Assembly (NCBI GenBank): GCA_003050645.1
Contig: PEBX01000013.1
Coordinates: 1 to 52,740 of the forward strand
Direction of reading: 5' to 3'
Source: Candidatus Carbonibacillus altaicus
GTDB taxonomy: Bacteria > Bacillota > Bacilli > Thermicanales > DSM-22653
DNA length: 52,740 bases
Every line of letters begins with the position of its first letter. Position 1 is the first letter of the stretch. Made by a program: the position numbers and the translations under genes. Shown here one piece after another: positions 38,561 through 48,458 of this stretch. The notes below the pieces were generated by a model that was not told where the DNA came from, did no database searches, and worked only from the letters and a program-made list of their open reading frames with translations.

Positions 38561-39460
38561 CTAGCCCTCACCCATCACCAGCACTTCTGTCTTTAATTCG
38601 ATCCCAAAGCGTTCTTTTACGCAGGATTGAACGGTATGAATCAAATGCAGCACATCGCTCGCGCGCGCGGCACCGCGGTTGATTATAAAATTCGCGTGCA
38701 GCTCAGAAATCTGCGCCCCACCGTGATGGGTACCTTTTAAGCCACACGCTTCAATGAGGCGCGCGGCATAATCTCCGGGTGGGTTGCGAAAAACGCTGCC
38801 GGCACAAGCTTCTTGCAAAGGCTGCGTCCGCAAGCGATGCGTTTTTAAGGTATTCATCTCCTTGCGCAAGCTCTGCTCATCACCGGGTGTAAGGTCAAAC
38901 GCTGCTTCTACCACGACGCCGCGTTCCCGTTGCAGACGTGTCGTGCGATATGTCATCTCCAGCGCCTCGCGCCTTAAAATCTCCACACGTCCATCTTCCC
39001 AGACGATCCGCGCATAACTTAACACGCGGCTTGTGTCTTGCCCGTGTGCCCCGGCATTCATCACCACCGCCCCGCCGACTGAACCGGGTATCCCACCGGC
39101 ATAGGTAAGCCCCGAAAGACCCCGGCGTACCGCATCATACGCAAGACGGACAAGCGGATACGCGCCACCGGCAATAAGTGTGGCCCCCTCCTTACGCAAA
39201 GTTACAAACGGTTCACCGAGATGAATGACCACACCCCGGAAACCACCGTCTAAGATAAGCATGTTAGAACCTTTGCCGATGATCATCCAAGGAACGTGCG
39301 CTTCCCTGATATACTGAAGCGCTACCGCCAGAGCCTCTGTTCCCGCCGGCTCAAACCATATGTCTGCCGGACCGCCGATTTTCCACGTCGTGTAACGGGC
39401 AAGCGGCACATGTTCGCGTACCGTACCGTAGTGCGATAGGCGACTTACAAGCGAAGGCAC
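38561..39460 (-). CDS. murB: UDP-N-acetylenolpyruvoylglucosamine reductase
   Basis: MurB reduces the MurA product to UDP-N-acetylmuramic acid, using FAD and NADPH. The FAD-binding part shows TTWKIGGPADIWFEP, IGKGSNMLILDGG and GIPGSVGGAVVMNAGA. The C-terminal domain has AGSVFRNPPGDYAARLIE, as in the short (type II) MurB of Bacilli. The GTG at 39460 is preferred because GGAGG is exactly seven bases upstream; the ATG codons just before it overlap that site. murG normally lies between spoVE and this gene but is absent. Confidence 0.95.
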   Translation of the reverse strand: MPSLVSRLSHYGTVREHVPLARYTTWKIGGPADIWFEPAGTEALAVALQYIREAHVPWMIIGKGSNMLILDGGFRGVVIHLGEPFVTLRKEGATLIAGGAYPLVRLAYDAVRRGLSGLTYAGGIPGSVGGAVVMNAGAHGQDTSRVLSYARIVWEDGRVEILRREALEMTYRTTRLQRERGVVVEAAFDLTPGDEQSLRKEMNTLKTHRLRTQPLQEACAGSVFRNPPGDYAARLIEACGLKGTHHGGAQISELHANFIINRGAARASDVLHLIHTVQSCVKERFGIELKTEVLVMGEG

Positions 39461-39538
39461 CTTCATCCCTCCCATCCCCACGCCGGACATTGCATTGTAT
39501 GACAAAAGCCCAGAAAGCGTGACAGATGCCGATCTGAT

Positions 39539-40699
39539 CTAAATACGTTCCTGATAACGACTGATATTCAGCAAAACGCCCAGCCCATACAGAATGATCA
39601 GCAGCGAAGAACCCCCGGCACTCATAAGCGGAAGCGTAATACCCGTAACCGGCAGAAGCCCGATGACGACCCCCACATTGATCAGCACCTGAATTAAGAT
39701 CATGGACGTAATCCCGACGGCCGTAAGCCGGGCAAAATGATCGGGGGCGTAAAGCGCAATTAAATACCCCCGCCAGATGATCACCCCAAAAAGAAGAAGA
39801 ACGAACGTCGCCCCGATCAGACCGAGTTCCTCAGCCGTGATGGCAAAAATAAAATCGTTATACGGTTCAGGTAGATACTGGTATTTTTGCCGACTCATCC
39901 CCAATCCTAAACCAAAAAGGCCGCCCGGTCCAATCGCATACAGCGATTGAATCGTCTGATACCCGGCGCCCAACGGATCCTGCCAAGGATCGAGATACGC
40001 TAGAATACGCTGAAGCCGGTAAGGTGCCGCGGCAACCAGCCCGGCAAAGGCGACGAGTCCCACGCCTCCCAACAAAAAGAGGTGCAAAAGACGCGCTCCG
40101 GCAACAAAGGTCATGAACACGGTCGTACCTAACAGGACCGTACCGGTTCCCAGATCCGGCTGCAGCATAATCAAGGCAAAAAAGAAAACACCGAGAAGGA
40201 GGGGCGGAAAAAGCCCCCGCCAGAACGACCCGAGACGCTCATGATGACGCTCCAGATAAACTGCTAACGTCACGATCAAAGCAAGTTTTGCAAACTCGGC
40301 TGGCTGAATAGAAAAAGCACCGATTCCAATCCAACTTCGGGCACCGCCACGAATCACGCCAATCCCCGGAATAAGCACGATCATGAGGCTCAGGAGAGCG
40401 GATAAAAAAATCACCCGAACATGTTCACGGTAAAGCCAGTAGTCGATCTCGCTGGCCATGATCATCAAAGCGATGCCAAGGACGGCAAAGATGGCCTGAC
40501 GCTTAACATAATAAAAGGTGTCCCCAAAATCATGCTCGGCAATGACTGCGCTGGCACTTAAGACCATCACGAGACCGATCGCAAGTAACATGACGACGGC
40601 AAAAAAAAGTATGATATCAAACGGTTTCTTTTTAAGACCGGAGCGTCCCCTATAAATGGGTAAACGCTGAAGACCCTCTGCACCGGTATCGAGTCCCAT
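39539..40699 (-). CDS. spoVE: SEDS-family peptidoglycan polymerase, SpoVE/FtsW
   Basis: This is a membrane glycosyltransferase that polymerises lipid II with a partner class-B penicillin-binding protein. About ten helices are visible. SEDS signatures are ARSWIGIGAFSIQPAEFAK, MLQPDLGTGTVL, EPYNDFIFAITAEELG and the late LPLMSAGGSSLL. Position before murB fits spoVE of Bacillus subtilis. It is the only SEDS gene here, so it could serve vegetative division (FtsW), sporulation (SpoVE) or both. AGGAGG lies eight bases before the ATG. Confidence 0.92.
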   Translation of the reverse strand: MGLDTGAEGLQRLPIYRGRSGLKKKPFDIILFFAVVMLLAIGLVMVLSASAVIAEHDFGDTFYYVKRQAIFAVLGIALMIMASEIDYWLYREHVRVIFLSALLSLMIVLIPGIGVIRGGARSWIGIGAFSIQPAEFAKLALIVTLAVYLERHHERLGSFWRGLFPPLLLGVFFFALIMLQPDLGTGTVLLGTTVFMTFVAGARLLHLFLLGGVGLVAFAGLVAAAPYRLQRILAYLDPWQDPLGAGYQTIQSLYAIGPGGLFGLGLGMSRQKYQYLPEPYNDFIFAITAEELGLIGATFVLLLFGVIIWRGYLIALYAPDHFARLTAVGITSMILIQVLINVGVVIGLLPVTGITLPLMSAGGSSLLIILYGLGVLLNISRYQERI

Positions 40700-40754
40700 C
40701 GTTCGTACCTCCTATCGTACACCTTAAAGACTTAAAAGACGCCTATGCTCGTCC

Positions 40755-42245
40755 CTAAAGTGTATGCACGACGACGCGGAAGATGTCTCCCCGCACTTCA
40801 AAGGAAGGAAACATATCCCAGGAGGCACAGGCCGGAGAAAAAAGCACCACGACCGGCGTACCGCGGGTGCGTACAATCGCCTGCGCTGCCTGATGGGCGC
40901 GGGTGATCGCCATCTCCAGCTGATCGGTCACATCGACTGGAATCGAACTATTCTCCTCTGCCCAGCGTCTTAAGCGCTCACGCGTCTGTCCGTAAAATAC
41001 GGCATGCACAACGGGGTGCGTAAGGAAATCCTTGAGCGGATCAAAAGACTCCCCACGCTCCAGCCCACCGGCAATCCAGACTACCGGTTGCGCAAAACTG
41101 GCAAGCGCAGACGCCGTCGCTTCAGGGTTGGTTGCCTTGGCATCGTTGTAATAAAAAATGCCGTCCTTTTCTAAAACTTTCTCCAGCCGATGCGGTACAC
41201 CGGGGAAGGTACGGATGGTTTCACGTATACCGTTTAATAGCGCTGTCCGGAAGGCCGCCTCGCCTCTATCCAGCGCCAATACGCTCGCTGCCGCCGCAAG
41301 CGTATTGTGCAGATTATGAACTCCGGGAAGAGACAGTTCGTGAAGAGGAAAAACCGGCCACTCTCCTTCCGGAGAAGCAAACATGGCCCAATGCACGCCG
41401 CCTATACGCTCTGTAAAAATCGCCTTCCCCCCCTTCCCTTCCGTTCCTTTCCCGCCCGGACACACGAGGGACGATGTCTTAAACCACGTGGATCGATCCC
41501 TGGAAAACCAGATCACATCGGAGCGGAGCGTACGAGCAAAATCCTGAAAAAACGATTGTTCCGCATTCAAGACAGCCGTGTCATGCGCACGCATATGCTG
41601 AAACAGCCGCGCTTTGGAAGCTGTATAGTCCTCTATCGTCTCATGATAATCCAGGTGATGCGGATACAGATTGAGCCACACCGCTACATCCGGGCGAAAC
41701 GTCTCTGTCCCTTTCAGCTGAAAACTGGAAAGTTCGAGCACGGAGATGAGGTCCGGATGCGTCTTGTCTATCGCATCGGCAAGCGGTGTTCCGACATTGC
41801 CAGCAAGCAAGGTCGGAAGTTTTGCACGTTCGAGCATGGCATGAATGAGGTAACTCGTCGTCGTCTTGCCGTTCGAACCGGTCACCGCAATGATGCGCCC
41901 TTCCCAGAGACGATAGGCGAGCTCCACTTCGGTCAAGACCGGAATATGTTCTTTGAGCGCTCTTTGGACATAAGGATGGCGGTAAGGAATACCGGGGTTT
42001 TTAACCATAAGATCGATACCTAGCGCTTGAAGCACGTCGGGATCATCCTGACCGAAGAGGACGTGTGCACCCAGCGCGCGCATCTCATAAGCCCACTCCG
42101 CCGCTTGGGCTTTCTGCTCGCTGATATAAACATGTGCGCCGAGTTTGAGCAATAGACGTGCCACAGCTGTCCCGCTTTTACCCGCACCCAAGACGAACAC
42201 TCGGCGCGTGGCAAATATTTCTCTTCCGCGTTCCCAAAGGGCCAT
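40755..42245 (-). CDS. murD: UDP-N-acetylmuramoylalanine--D-glutamate ligase
   Basis: MurD adds D-glutamate to UDP-MurNAc-L-Ala. The N-terminal nucleotide part is VFVLGAGKSGTAVA. The ATP loop is VTGSNGKTTTSYL, and the Mur-ligase centre shows NLYPHHLDYH and NDAKATNPEAT. An inserted Gly/Lys-rich stretch lies in the middle domain (CPGGKGTEGKGGK, encoded near 41430-41465). The start at 42245 (MALWERGRE) has GGGGG seven bases upstream. The frame opens 21 codons earlier at a GTG directly after mraY, without a ribosome-binding site. Confidence 0.95.
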   Translation of the reverse strand: MALWERGREIFATRRVFVLGAGKSGTAVARLLLKLGAHVYISEQKAQAAEWAYEMRALGAHVLFGQDDPDVLQALGIDLMVKNPGIPYRHPYVQRALKEHIPVLTEVELAYRLWEGRIIAVTGSNGKTTTSYLIHAMLERAKLPTLLAGNVGTPLADAIDKTHPDLISVLELSSFQLKGTETFRPDVAVWLNLYPHHLDYHETIEDYTASKARLFQHMRAHDTAVLNAEQSFFQDFARTLRSDVIWFSRDRSTWFKTSSLVCPGGKGTEGKGGKAIFTERIGGVHWAMFASPEGEWPVFPLHELSLPGVHNLHNTLAAAASVLALDRGEAAFRTALLNGIRETIRTFPGVPHRLEKVLEKDGIFYYNDAKATNPEATASALASFAQPVVWIAGGLERGESFDPLKDFLTHPVVHAVFYGQTRERLRRWAEENSSIPVDVTDQLEMAITRAHQAAQAIVRTRGTPVVVLFSPACASWDMFPSFEVRGDIFRVVVHTL

Positions 42246-42312
42246 CCCAAATCCCCCATCATCGAGACTTGCATTCAACTGTTCCGATAACCGGAAGATG
42301 GTAGTCACAGCA

Positions 42313-43269
42313 TCACATCAAAAAAAACCAAAAGCCGCTCGCTGCAAAGGCCAAGGCTACTCCCCAGAACACGAGTACAACCTGCCACTCTGTCCAGCCG
42401 ATCATCTCAAAATGATGATGCAAAGGACTCATACGGAATATACGGCGCCCTCTCAGCTTAAAAGAGGCGACTTGCAAAATCACCGACAGCGTCTCGATGA
42501 CAAAAAGACCGGCTAACCAGATAAGCAAAAGTTCCGTCTGGGTGATAAGAGCGAGCGCTGCGAGCGCCCCACCCAGCGCAAGGGATCCTGTATCCCCCAT
42601 AAAGATGCGCGCCGGATAATGATTAAAAAATAAAAACCCTAACAGCGCGCCGACGAGCGCCGCCGCAAAAATAGCCAGATCATAACGGGAGAGCGTATAG
42701 GCGATCAGCACATAGAAAAAAAATACTATCGCCCCGGAGCCAGCCAAAAGTCCATCCAGCCCGTCCGTAATATTGACCGCATTGGTCGTCGCCACAAACA
42801 CCAACCAGACCAGAAGGGCGTACCACGGACCCAACTCTATGCTCTCCCAACCAGGAATGGCGAGCTGGGTTCGGTAACCATTCTGTACAAGTAAAAAATA
42901 AAACATGAGCGCAATGGCCGTCTGGCCCAACAATTTTTGCAGCGATGTCAAACCAAGATTGCGTCTTAAAATGACTTTAATTCCGTCATCGAGACCACCG
43001 AGCAGACCGTAACTGAGCATGGCAAACGTCACGAGCAAAAGATCGCTACCACGACTGGCAAACACCCAGGCCGTGACGAGCGCCGTAGGAATAAAGAGGA
43101 GACCGCCCATTGTCGGCGTACCCGATTTTTTGATATGCCAAGCCGGCCCTTCTTCGCGGATGGTCTGTCCAAATTTGAGCCAGCGCAAAAAAGGGATACC
43201 GATCGGCCCAGCAAGCATCGTGAGAAATAAAGCCGAAAGCGCACTTGCGATGAGCACCCGTACGATCAT
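42313..43269 (-). CDS. mraY: Phospho-N-acetylmuramoyl-pentapeptide-transferase
   Basis: MraY moves phospho-MurNAc-pentapeptide to undecaprenyl phosphate to give lipid I, in the membrane. About ten helices are present. Signature segments are KKSGTPTMGGLLF, GGLDDGIKVI (Asp pair), AVNITDGLDGLLAG and the late HHHFE. AGGAGG lies six bases before the ATG. The ATG overlaps the murF stop (ATGA). Confidence 0.97.
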   Translation of the reverse strand: MIVRVLIASALSALFLTMLAGPIGIPFLRWLKFGQTIREEGPAWHIKKSGTPTMGGLLFIPTALVTAWVFASRGSDLLLVTFAMLSYGLLGGLDDGIKVILRRNLGLTSLQKLLGQTAIALMFYFLLVQNGYRTQLAIPGWESIELGPWYALLVWLVFVATTNAVNITDGLDGLLAGSGAIVFFFYVLIAYTLSRYDLAIFAAALVGALLGFLFFNHYPARIFMGDTGSLALGGALAALALITQTELLLIWLAGLFVIETLSVILQVASFKLRGRRIFRMSPLHHHFEMIGWTEWQVVLVFWGVALAFAASGFWFFLM

Positions 43270-44753
43270 GATGAACCTCCTAGAAGCGATGCGACAAGAC
43301 GATCAAACCCGGCGGCACGCGATGCTTTAAAGAGAAGTGCCACCCGCGGCCTATCATAACGCTCTAAGGCAGATACAAAATCTTCCTCACGGTCATACCA
43401 GGCGAGCGTCTTCGGCCGCGTAAGCCCCTTTAGCAATTCATACAGCTTTGCGACTCGCTCGCCATACAGCAAAACATGCAAGGAAGACCACCAGGGACCT
43501 CGCGCGAGTTCCGCGTACAGCGCCGCTTCATGTGCACCGAGCTCCCCAAAGTCACCGAGCGCTAGCACTTTTTTGTCGTACCCGTCGAGCCGTATAAGGG
43601 CGTCTAAAGCCGCGCGTAAAGAGGATGGATTCGCATTATACGAATCGTCGATGAAAAGTGCCCCGCGGGGTGACGTATACACCGTCATACGCCCTTTCGG
43701 CGGCAAGACTTCCAGAAGTCCCTGGGCAATCTCATCTCCAGATAGCCCAAAATAACGCCCGACCGCATAGGCGTAGAGCGCATTATGTCCATAAAACGAA
43801 CCGAAAAGTTTGAGCGTAAGTGTATCCGCGCGACCGCTTTCGGCGCGGAAACCGACCTCCCAGGTCGAACCGAAAAGGCCCCTGTCTTCAAGAAGTCGCC
43901 CCCACACATCTGGGCCGTCCTTTGGCGCACGATCCGGTCCCGTACCGGCATCACCTGCCATCTCGCCATGATCTGCCGGATGGAGAAGACCACAGGTTAA
44001 GATTCGCCCGGAAAATGATTGTATATACGGGCTTTTCCTCACGAGCGCCTCTCCGCATCGCTCACCGTACGGTATGTAAAGCGTCCCGCCGCTCCCCATA
44101 CCGAGCACGATTTCAGATTTGGCCCGGGCGATCGCCTCGCGGGAACCGAGGTAGCCGATGTGCGCCTCCCCGACGTTTGTTATGATCGCCTGATCGGGAC
44201 GGGCGAGCTTGGAAAGAGAGGCGATCTCCCCTTCATGGTTCATGCCCATCTCCAGTACGAGCACTTCCGTATCATCTGGCATATTGAGGATCGATAGGGG
44301 TAGGCCGATCTCGTTGTTAAAGTTACCGATGCTCTGGTGCGTCCGGTAACGCCTGGAAAGGACGGAGGCGATGAACGTGCGCGTCGTCGTTTTCCCGTTG
44401 GATCCGGTCACCGCCACGACCCGCACATCGCTTACATTTCTAACCATCATGGCCAGCGACTTAAGAGAGCGGAGCGTGTTTTCCACGATGACAAAAGGCT
44501 GGTGCGCCGGGGGATTGCCGTGATCTTTTTGCCAAAGAGAGGCACGTGCCCCTTTGCTAAGAGCCTCCAGCGCAAAGTCATGTCCGTCGTGACGGGTGCC
44601 GAGGAGCGGAATGAAAAGATCCCCGGGACGCACCGTCCGCGAATCGATGCTCACTCCGCGGAGTGGAAGAGCGTGCATCTTAACCCAGATATCCTCCGTC
44701 CCTGTGTAAACGCCATCGCAAAAACGAACGACATCGCTTAATGTGAGCTGCAC
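43266..44753 (-). CDS. murF: UDP-N-acetylmuramoyl-tripeptide--D-alanyl-D-alanine ligase
   Basis: MurF adds D-Ala-D-Ala to complete the pentapeptide. The ATP loop is VTGSNGKTTTRTFI. The centre domain has VLEMGMNHEGEI and NVGEAHIGYLGS. The C-terminal domain has DDSYNANPSS. The middle carries a Gly/Asp/Pro-rich insertion (about residues 253-285, HGEMAGDAGTGPDRAPKDGP). The GTG start has GAGG about ten bases upstream and overlaps the murE stop by 16 bases. murF placed between murE and mraY differs from Bacillus subtilis but is common in other Firmicutes. Confidence 0.95.
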   Translation of the reverse strand: MQLTLSDVVRFCDGVYTGTEDIWVKMHALPLRGVSIDSRTVRPGDLFIPLLGTRHDGHDFALEALSKGARASLWQKDHGNPPAHQPFVIVENTLRSLKSLAMMVRNVSDVRVVAVTGSNGKTTTRTFIASVLSRRYRTHQSIGNFNNEIGLPLSILNMPDDTEVLVLEMGMNHEGEIASLSKLARPDQAIITNVGEAHIGYLGSREAIARAKSEIVLGMGSGGTLYIPYGERCGEALVRKSPYIQSFSGRILTCGLLHPADHGEMAGDAGTGPDRAPKDGPDVWGRLLEDRGLFGSTWEVGFRAESGRADTLTLKLFGSFYGHNALYAYAVGRYFGLSGDEIAQGLLEVLPPKGRMTVYTSPRGALFIDDSYNANPSSLRAALDALIRLDGYDKKVLALGDFGELGAHEAALYAELARGPWWSSLHVLLYGERVAKLYELLKGLTRPKTLAWYDREEDFVSALERYDRPRVALLFKASRAAGFDRLVASLLGGSS

Positions 44754-46294
44754 GGATAGCCCACCTCGCTCAAGATCATCTGCGCAAGGCGCGCGTCATC
44801 GAACGGGTAAAAGATTCCGCCGATCTCTTGCGTCGTCTCATGCCCTTTCCCCAAAATCGCCACCGTGTCGCCAGCACGGGCCTTCAAAATCGCTGTACGT
44901 ATCGCTTCTTCACGAGCCGGGATTTTAAGGACGTCGTCTTTTCGAGACGGGGGAATCCCGCGTGCGACATCTTCGATAATTTTTTCCGGTATCTCGCTGC
45001 GCGGATTATCGGAGGTGATGACCAGTAGATCGCTCACCTCGGCTGCTTTTTCACCCATGAGCGGTCGTTTACCCGCATCGCGGTCGCCCCCCGCGCCAAA
45101 GACGCTGATAAGGCGCCCTGGCGTAAGCGCTTTTAACGTCTGAAGGACTCGGCCGATGCCGTCCGGAGTGTGTGCATAATCGACGAGCACGGAAAAGGGT
45201 GCCGCACACGGGATTCGTTCCAGACGACCGCGCACCGGTTTTAACTTGGGTAGGGCTTCGAGCAGTAGAGCAAAGGGCACACCTAAAAGATAGGCCGCGG
45301 TGAGCGCAGCAAGCGTATTTTCCACGTTGTGTGCACCGAGGAGTGGCACAAAGACACGCTTTTCTTCCGTCTTACCCAGCACATCAAGAAAAAACGTCGT
45401 CCCGTCTTGTGAAAGCTCAAGATCATATGCGACGACATCGGCTGCCCAAGTGACGTTTCTCTCTTTTGCTTCCGGCCACACCGCATAGCGGACGATCGGC
45501 TGGGCGCTCATGCGCGCCATCTGTTCCCAGGAAGGATCTCCTGCGTTCACAATCGCCGCTTTACCATCTTTAAAATCGTTGCCGAGGAGTGCAAAAAGGC
45601 GTGCTTTGGCCGCAAGGTAGGCGTCCATCGTCCCGTGGTAGTCGAGATGGTCTTGCGTGAGATTGGTAAAAATGGCCTGTTTAAGCCGGAGGCCGTGAAC
45701 TCTTCCCTGATCGAGCGCATGCGAGGACGCTTCCATGACCACCGTCTGGACGCCGTTTGCTTTCATCTCGGCGAGCGTCTGGAAAAGGAAGACCGGATCA
45801 GGTGTCGTATGCGAGGCCGGATACGTCTTCCCCCCGTATGCAATCTCTATGGTACCGATCAGACCGGGTACGTAACCGCTTAATGTAAGCAGTTGATAAA
45901 GGAGCGTCGTTGTCGTCGTTTTACCATTCGTACCGGTCACGGCGATGATCTCCATATCGCGCGTCGGATGATCGTAAAAAGCGTCGAGCAGCCAGTTTAA
46001 GGCATGACGCGTCGAAGGCACACCGATGACTGTTACTTCTCGCGCATTCGGAGTCCATCTCTCAAAAACAGCGTGAAGGCGCGACAGGTCACTTCCGACC
46101 ACCGCAGACGCGCCTTTTTCGATCGCTTCTTGCACATAATGATGGCCGTCGATGTGGGTACCGGGAAGCGCCACGAATACGTCCCCCGCCTCCACGCTGC
46201 GCGAGTCATGCTGAATCGAACGAACGGTACGCTCCATAGAACCGCTTAACACCCGATGCGGTAAGCCTTGAAAAAGTTCTGCAAGCGTCTTCAC
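44738..46294 (-). CDS. murE: UDP-N-acetylmuramoyl-tripeptide synthetase, meso-diaminopimelate-adding
   Basis: MurE adds the third amino acid of the stem peptide. The DNPR motif (SDNPRSEIPE) is the mark of meso-diaminopimelate as substrate. The ATP loop is VTGTNGKTTTTTLL. The early substrate motif is HDSRSVEAGDVFVALPG, and the centre is NLTQDHLDYHGTM. The GTG at 46294 (VKTLAELFQG) is preferred because it fits the family start and has AAGG about eight bases upstream. The frame opens 21 codons earlier. spoVD ends 161 bases before it. Confidence 0.95.
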   Translation of the reverse strand: MKTLAELFQGLPHRVLSGSMERTVRSIQHDSRSVEAGDVFVALPGTHIDGHHYVQEAIEKGASAVVGSDLSRLHAVFERWTPNAREVTVIGVPSTRHALNWLLDAFYDHPTRDMEIIAVTGTNGKTTTTTLLYQLLTLSGYVPGLIGTIEIAYGGKTYPASHTTPDPVFLFQTLAEMKANGVQTVVMEASSHALDQGRVHGLRLKQAIFTNLTQDHLDYHGTMDAYLAAKARLFALLGNDFKDGKAAIVNAGDPSWEQMARMSAQPIVRYAVWPEAKERNVTWAADVVAYDLELSQDGTTFFLDVLGKTEEKRVFVPLLGAHNVENTLAALTAAYLLGVPFALLLEALPKLKPVRGRLERIPCAAPFSVLVDYAHTPDGIGRVLQTLKALTPGRLISVFGAGGDRDAGKRPLMGEKAAEVSDLLVITSDNPRSEIPEKIIEDVARGIPPSRKDDVLKIPAREEAIRTAILKARAGDTVAILGKGHETTQEIGGIFYPFDDARLAQMILSEVGYPCSSH

Positions 46295-46455
46295 ACCGAC
46301 CGCCTTCTTTCTTGCAACGTTCACTCGCATTGTACCATAATGCGAGGTCATGAGCACCTAACCGTTAGACGAAGGGCTCGGCATTCTACATCTCCTTGCA
46401 CCCCTCGCGCGCATTGCATCCCCGCAAGCTTTCAGCCTCACATGCTACCTCATCC

Positions 46456-48375
46456 TTATGGTCCGAGATAAATTCTTACTGCCTGCCCCGTCTCAATTTT
46501 GCTCCCGGGTTTGGGGGACTGATCGATGACGATACGCCCCTCGCCTACGACATCGAGTGGCAAAGCATAGTACATACGGCGAATGTCGTCGATCGTTTTG
46601 CCGACGAGATCGGGAACGACTTCCGGCGGGCGCTCGGGATAGATGTATTTCGTCTTGGGGAGGCCGTCCTCGCGCGGCGGCACCTTCAAATAATGCATCG
46701 TCTCTTCGATGATCCGCCCGACAATCGGTGCTGCTACGACACCGCCGAACTGAATGCCCTGCGGATGATCGACGGCTAGATACACGACGATCTTAGGGTC
46801 GTCGGCCGGGGCAAAACCGATAAAGGAGACGATGTATTCATTGGACAGATACCGTCCATCCGGGCCGACTTTTTGTGCGGTGCCCGTCTTCCCCCCGACG
46901 CGAAAACCATCGACGTACGCACGGTAACCCGTGCCGTTGGCGACGACGGCTTCTAACGCTTTTCGCACCTGTTCTGAGACGTTCTCATCGATCACCTGTC
47001 GTTTAGGCATTGCCGTAAAGAGTTCCTTTCTCTCACCGTTTTTAGGATCGACGATGCTTTTACCGAGGTGCGGAGTAAAGTAAGCGCCGCCGTTGATCGC
47101 CGCAGAAACCGCCGCTACCTGTTGAATCGGGGTAACCGATACACCCTGACCGAAAGCCGTTGTGGCGAGTTCCACCGGTCCCATACGCTCGTCGCGAAAA
47201 AGGAGCCCTGTCGCTTCCCCTTTTAGATCTATCCCCGTCTTCTGCCCGAAACCAAAATCACGAATCGAAGCCATCAGCTTTTCTTTACCGATGCGCTGTC
47301 CGAGCTCCACAAAACCGGGGTTACAGGAGTTTTCCACGACTTGTAAAAACGTCTGATCACCATGACCGCCCGGCTTCCAGCAGCGTATTTTGGCGCCTGC
47401 CACCATGATATATCCAGGGTCAAAAAAATGCTCGTTGTAAAGATCGACCTTGTTTTCCTTAAGCGCCGTGGCCAGGGTAATAATCTTAAACGTAGAACCC
47501 GGTTCATACATGCGCCAGATTGGCTGGTTCCGGTTGTACACTTCTTGCGAATAGTCCTGATAATGGGCAGGATCGTACGTTGGATAAGAAGCCATCGCCA
47601 GAACTTCTCCGTTCCTCGGATCCATGACCACACCGATTATACTTTTTGGCTGGTACGTACTCCAGGCATCCTCCATCTCCCGCTCCAGAATCATCTGGAT
47701 GTTCACATCGAGCGTCGTCACCAGATCATCGCCGTCGATGGGCGGGATAAAACGAGAGGGCTGATCTGGCATCTTCCTACCCCGAGCATCGGCGTAAAAC
47801 GAGACCGCACCGCGTTTTCCTTTGAGATCATCATCGTATGAAAGCTCCAGACCCGTAAGTCCCTGGTTATCAACACCAGTAAAGCCGAGGACATGCGCTG
47901 CAAGTGTGCCGTAAGGATAAAAGCGACGGTAATCTTCAGCGACGTAAATACCGGGCAAAGCGAGGGCGCGTACCGCTTCCGCCTTCTCTTCGTCCATTTT
48001 GCGCCCTTCCGGATGAATGCGGACGATGAGCTCGCGTTTGGTGATAAGCCGTTCCAGCTTCCCCGGAGCCATATTGAGTACGGGTGCAAGCAGGTGGACC
48101 GTTTGCTTAACATCTTCAATCTGCACCGGAACGGCTAAAATGGACGGTGTGCTTTCGTTATCGACGAGAACGACACCATTCCTGTCCAGAATCCGTCCCC
48201 TTTTCGCTTCAAACGGGACATCGCGGCTCCACAAATCTTCCGCCTTTAAAAGCAGCCAGTCTCCTTGAATGATCTGCACGTAAAAGAGCCTGACCCAAAG
48301 CACGAGAAGACCAATCAATGTAAACAACAACAAGAAGACGATTCTTCTTTTAAAAAGGAGAGAAGAGACACCCAC
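46456..48375 (-). CDS. spoVD: Class-B penicillin-binding protein SpoVD (spore cortex)
   Basis: SpoVD is a transpeptidase that cross-links the spore cortex together with SpoVE. One N-terminal helix (about 11-30) anchors it. The dimerisation domain follows. The active site is S294-T-F-K297 (EPGSTFK), S350-C-N352 and K496-T-G (GGKTGTAQK). One PASTA domain closes the protein (about 575-639). The single PASTA and the position after pbpB support SpoVD rather than a second PBP2B. The GTG at 48375 has GGAGGG six bases upstream. Confidence 0.92.
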   Translation of the reverse strand: MGVSSLLFKRRIVFLLLFTLIGLLVLWVRLFYVQIIQGDWLLLKAEDLWSRDVPFEAKRGRILDRNGVVLVDNESTPSILAVPVQIEDVKQTVHLLAPVLNMAPGKLERLITKRELIVRIHPEGRKMDEEKAEAVRALALPGIYVAEDYRRFYPYGTLAAHVLGFTGVDNQGLTGLELSYDDDLKGKRGAVSFYADARGRKMPDQPSRFIPPIDGDDLVTTLDVNIQMILEREMEDAWSTYQPKSIIGVVMDPRNGEVLAMASYPTYDPAHYQDYSQEVYNRNQPIWRMYEPGSTFKIITLATALKENKVDLYNEHFFDPGYIMVAGAKIRCWKPGGHGDQTFLQVVENSCNPGFVELGQRIGKEKLMASIRDFGFGQKTGIDLKGEATGLLFRDERMGPVELATTAFGQGVSVTPIQQVAAVSAAINGGAYFTPHLGKSIVDPKNGERKELFTAMPKRQVIDENVSEQVRKALEAVVANGTGYRAYVDGFRVGGKTGTAQKVGPDGRYLSNEYIVSFIGFAPADDPKIVVYLAVDHPQGIQFGGVVAAPIVGRIIEETMHYLKVPPREDGLPKTKYIYPERPPEVVPDLVGKTIDDIRRMYYALPLDVVGEGRIVIDQSPKPGSKIETGQAVRIYLGP

Positions 48376-48412
48376 ACCTTACCCTCCATTCTCTGGACAA
48401 GGTCTCTCTCTC

Positions 48413-48420
48413 ACTGTATG
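48413..48420 (-). promoter_or_regulatory. Candidate SigE -10 box of spoVD
   Basis: The - strand reads CATACAGT, a full match to the SigE -10 consensus CATACANT, 38 bases before the spoVD start. No clear ATA-type -35 box is present at the expected 14 bases, so the call rests on one element and on the known SigE control of spoVD. Confidence 0.35.
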
Positions 48421-48458
48421 CAGATGAGACGTGCACTAGAACGCTCCCCTATGCGATA

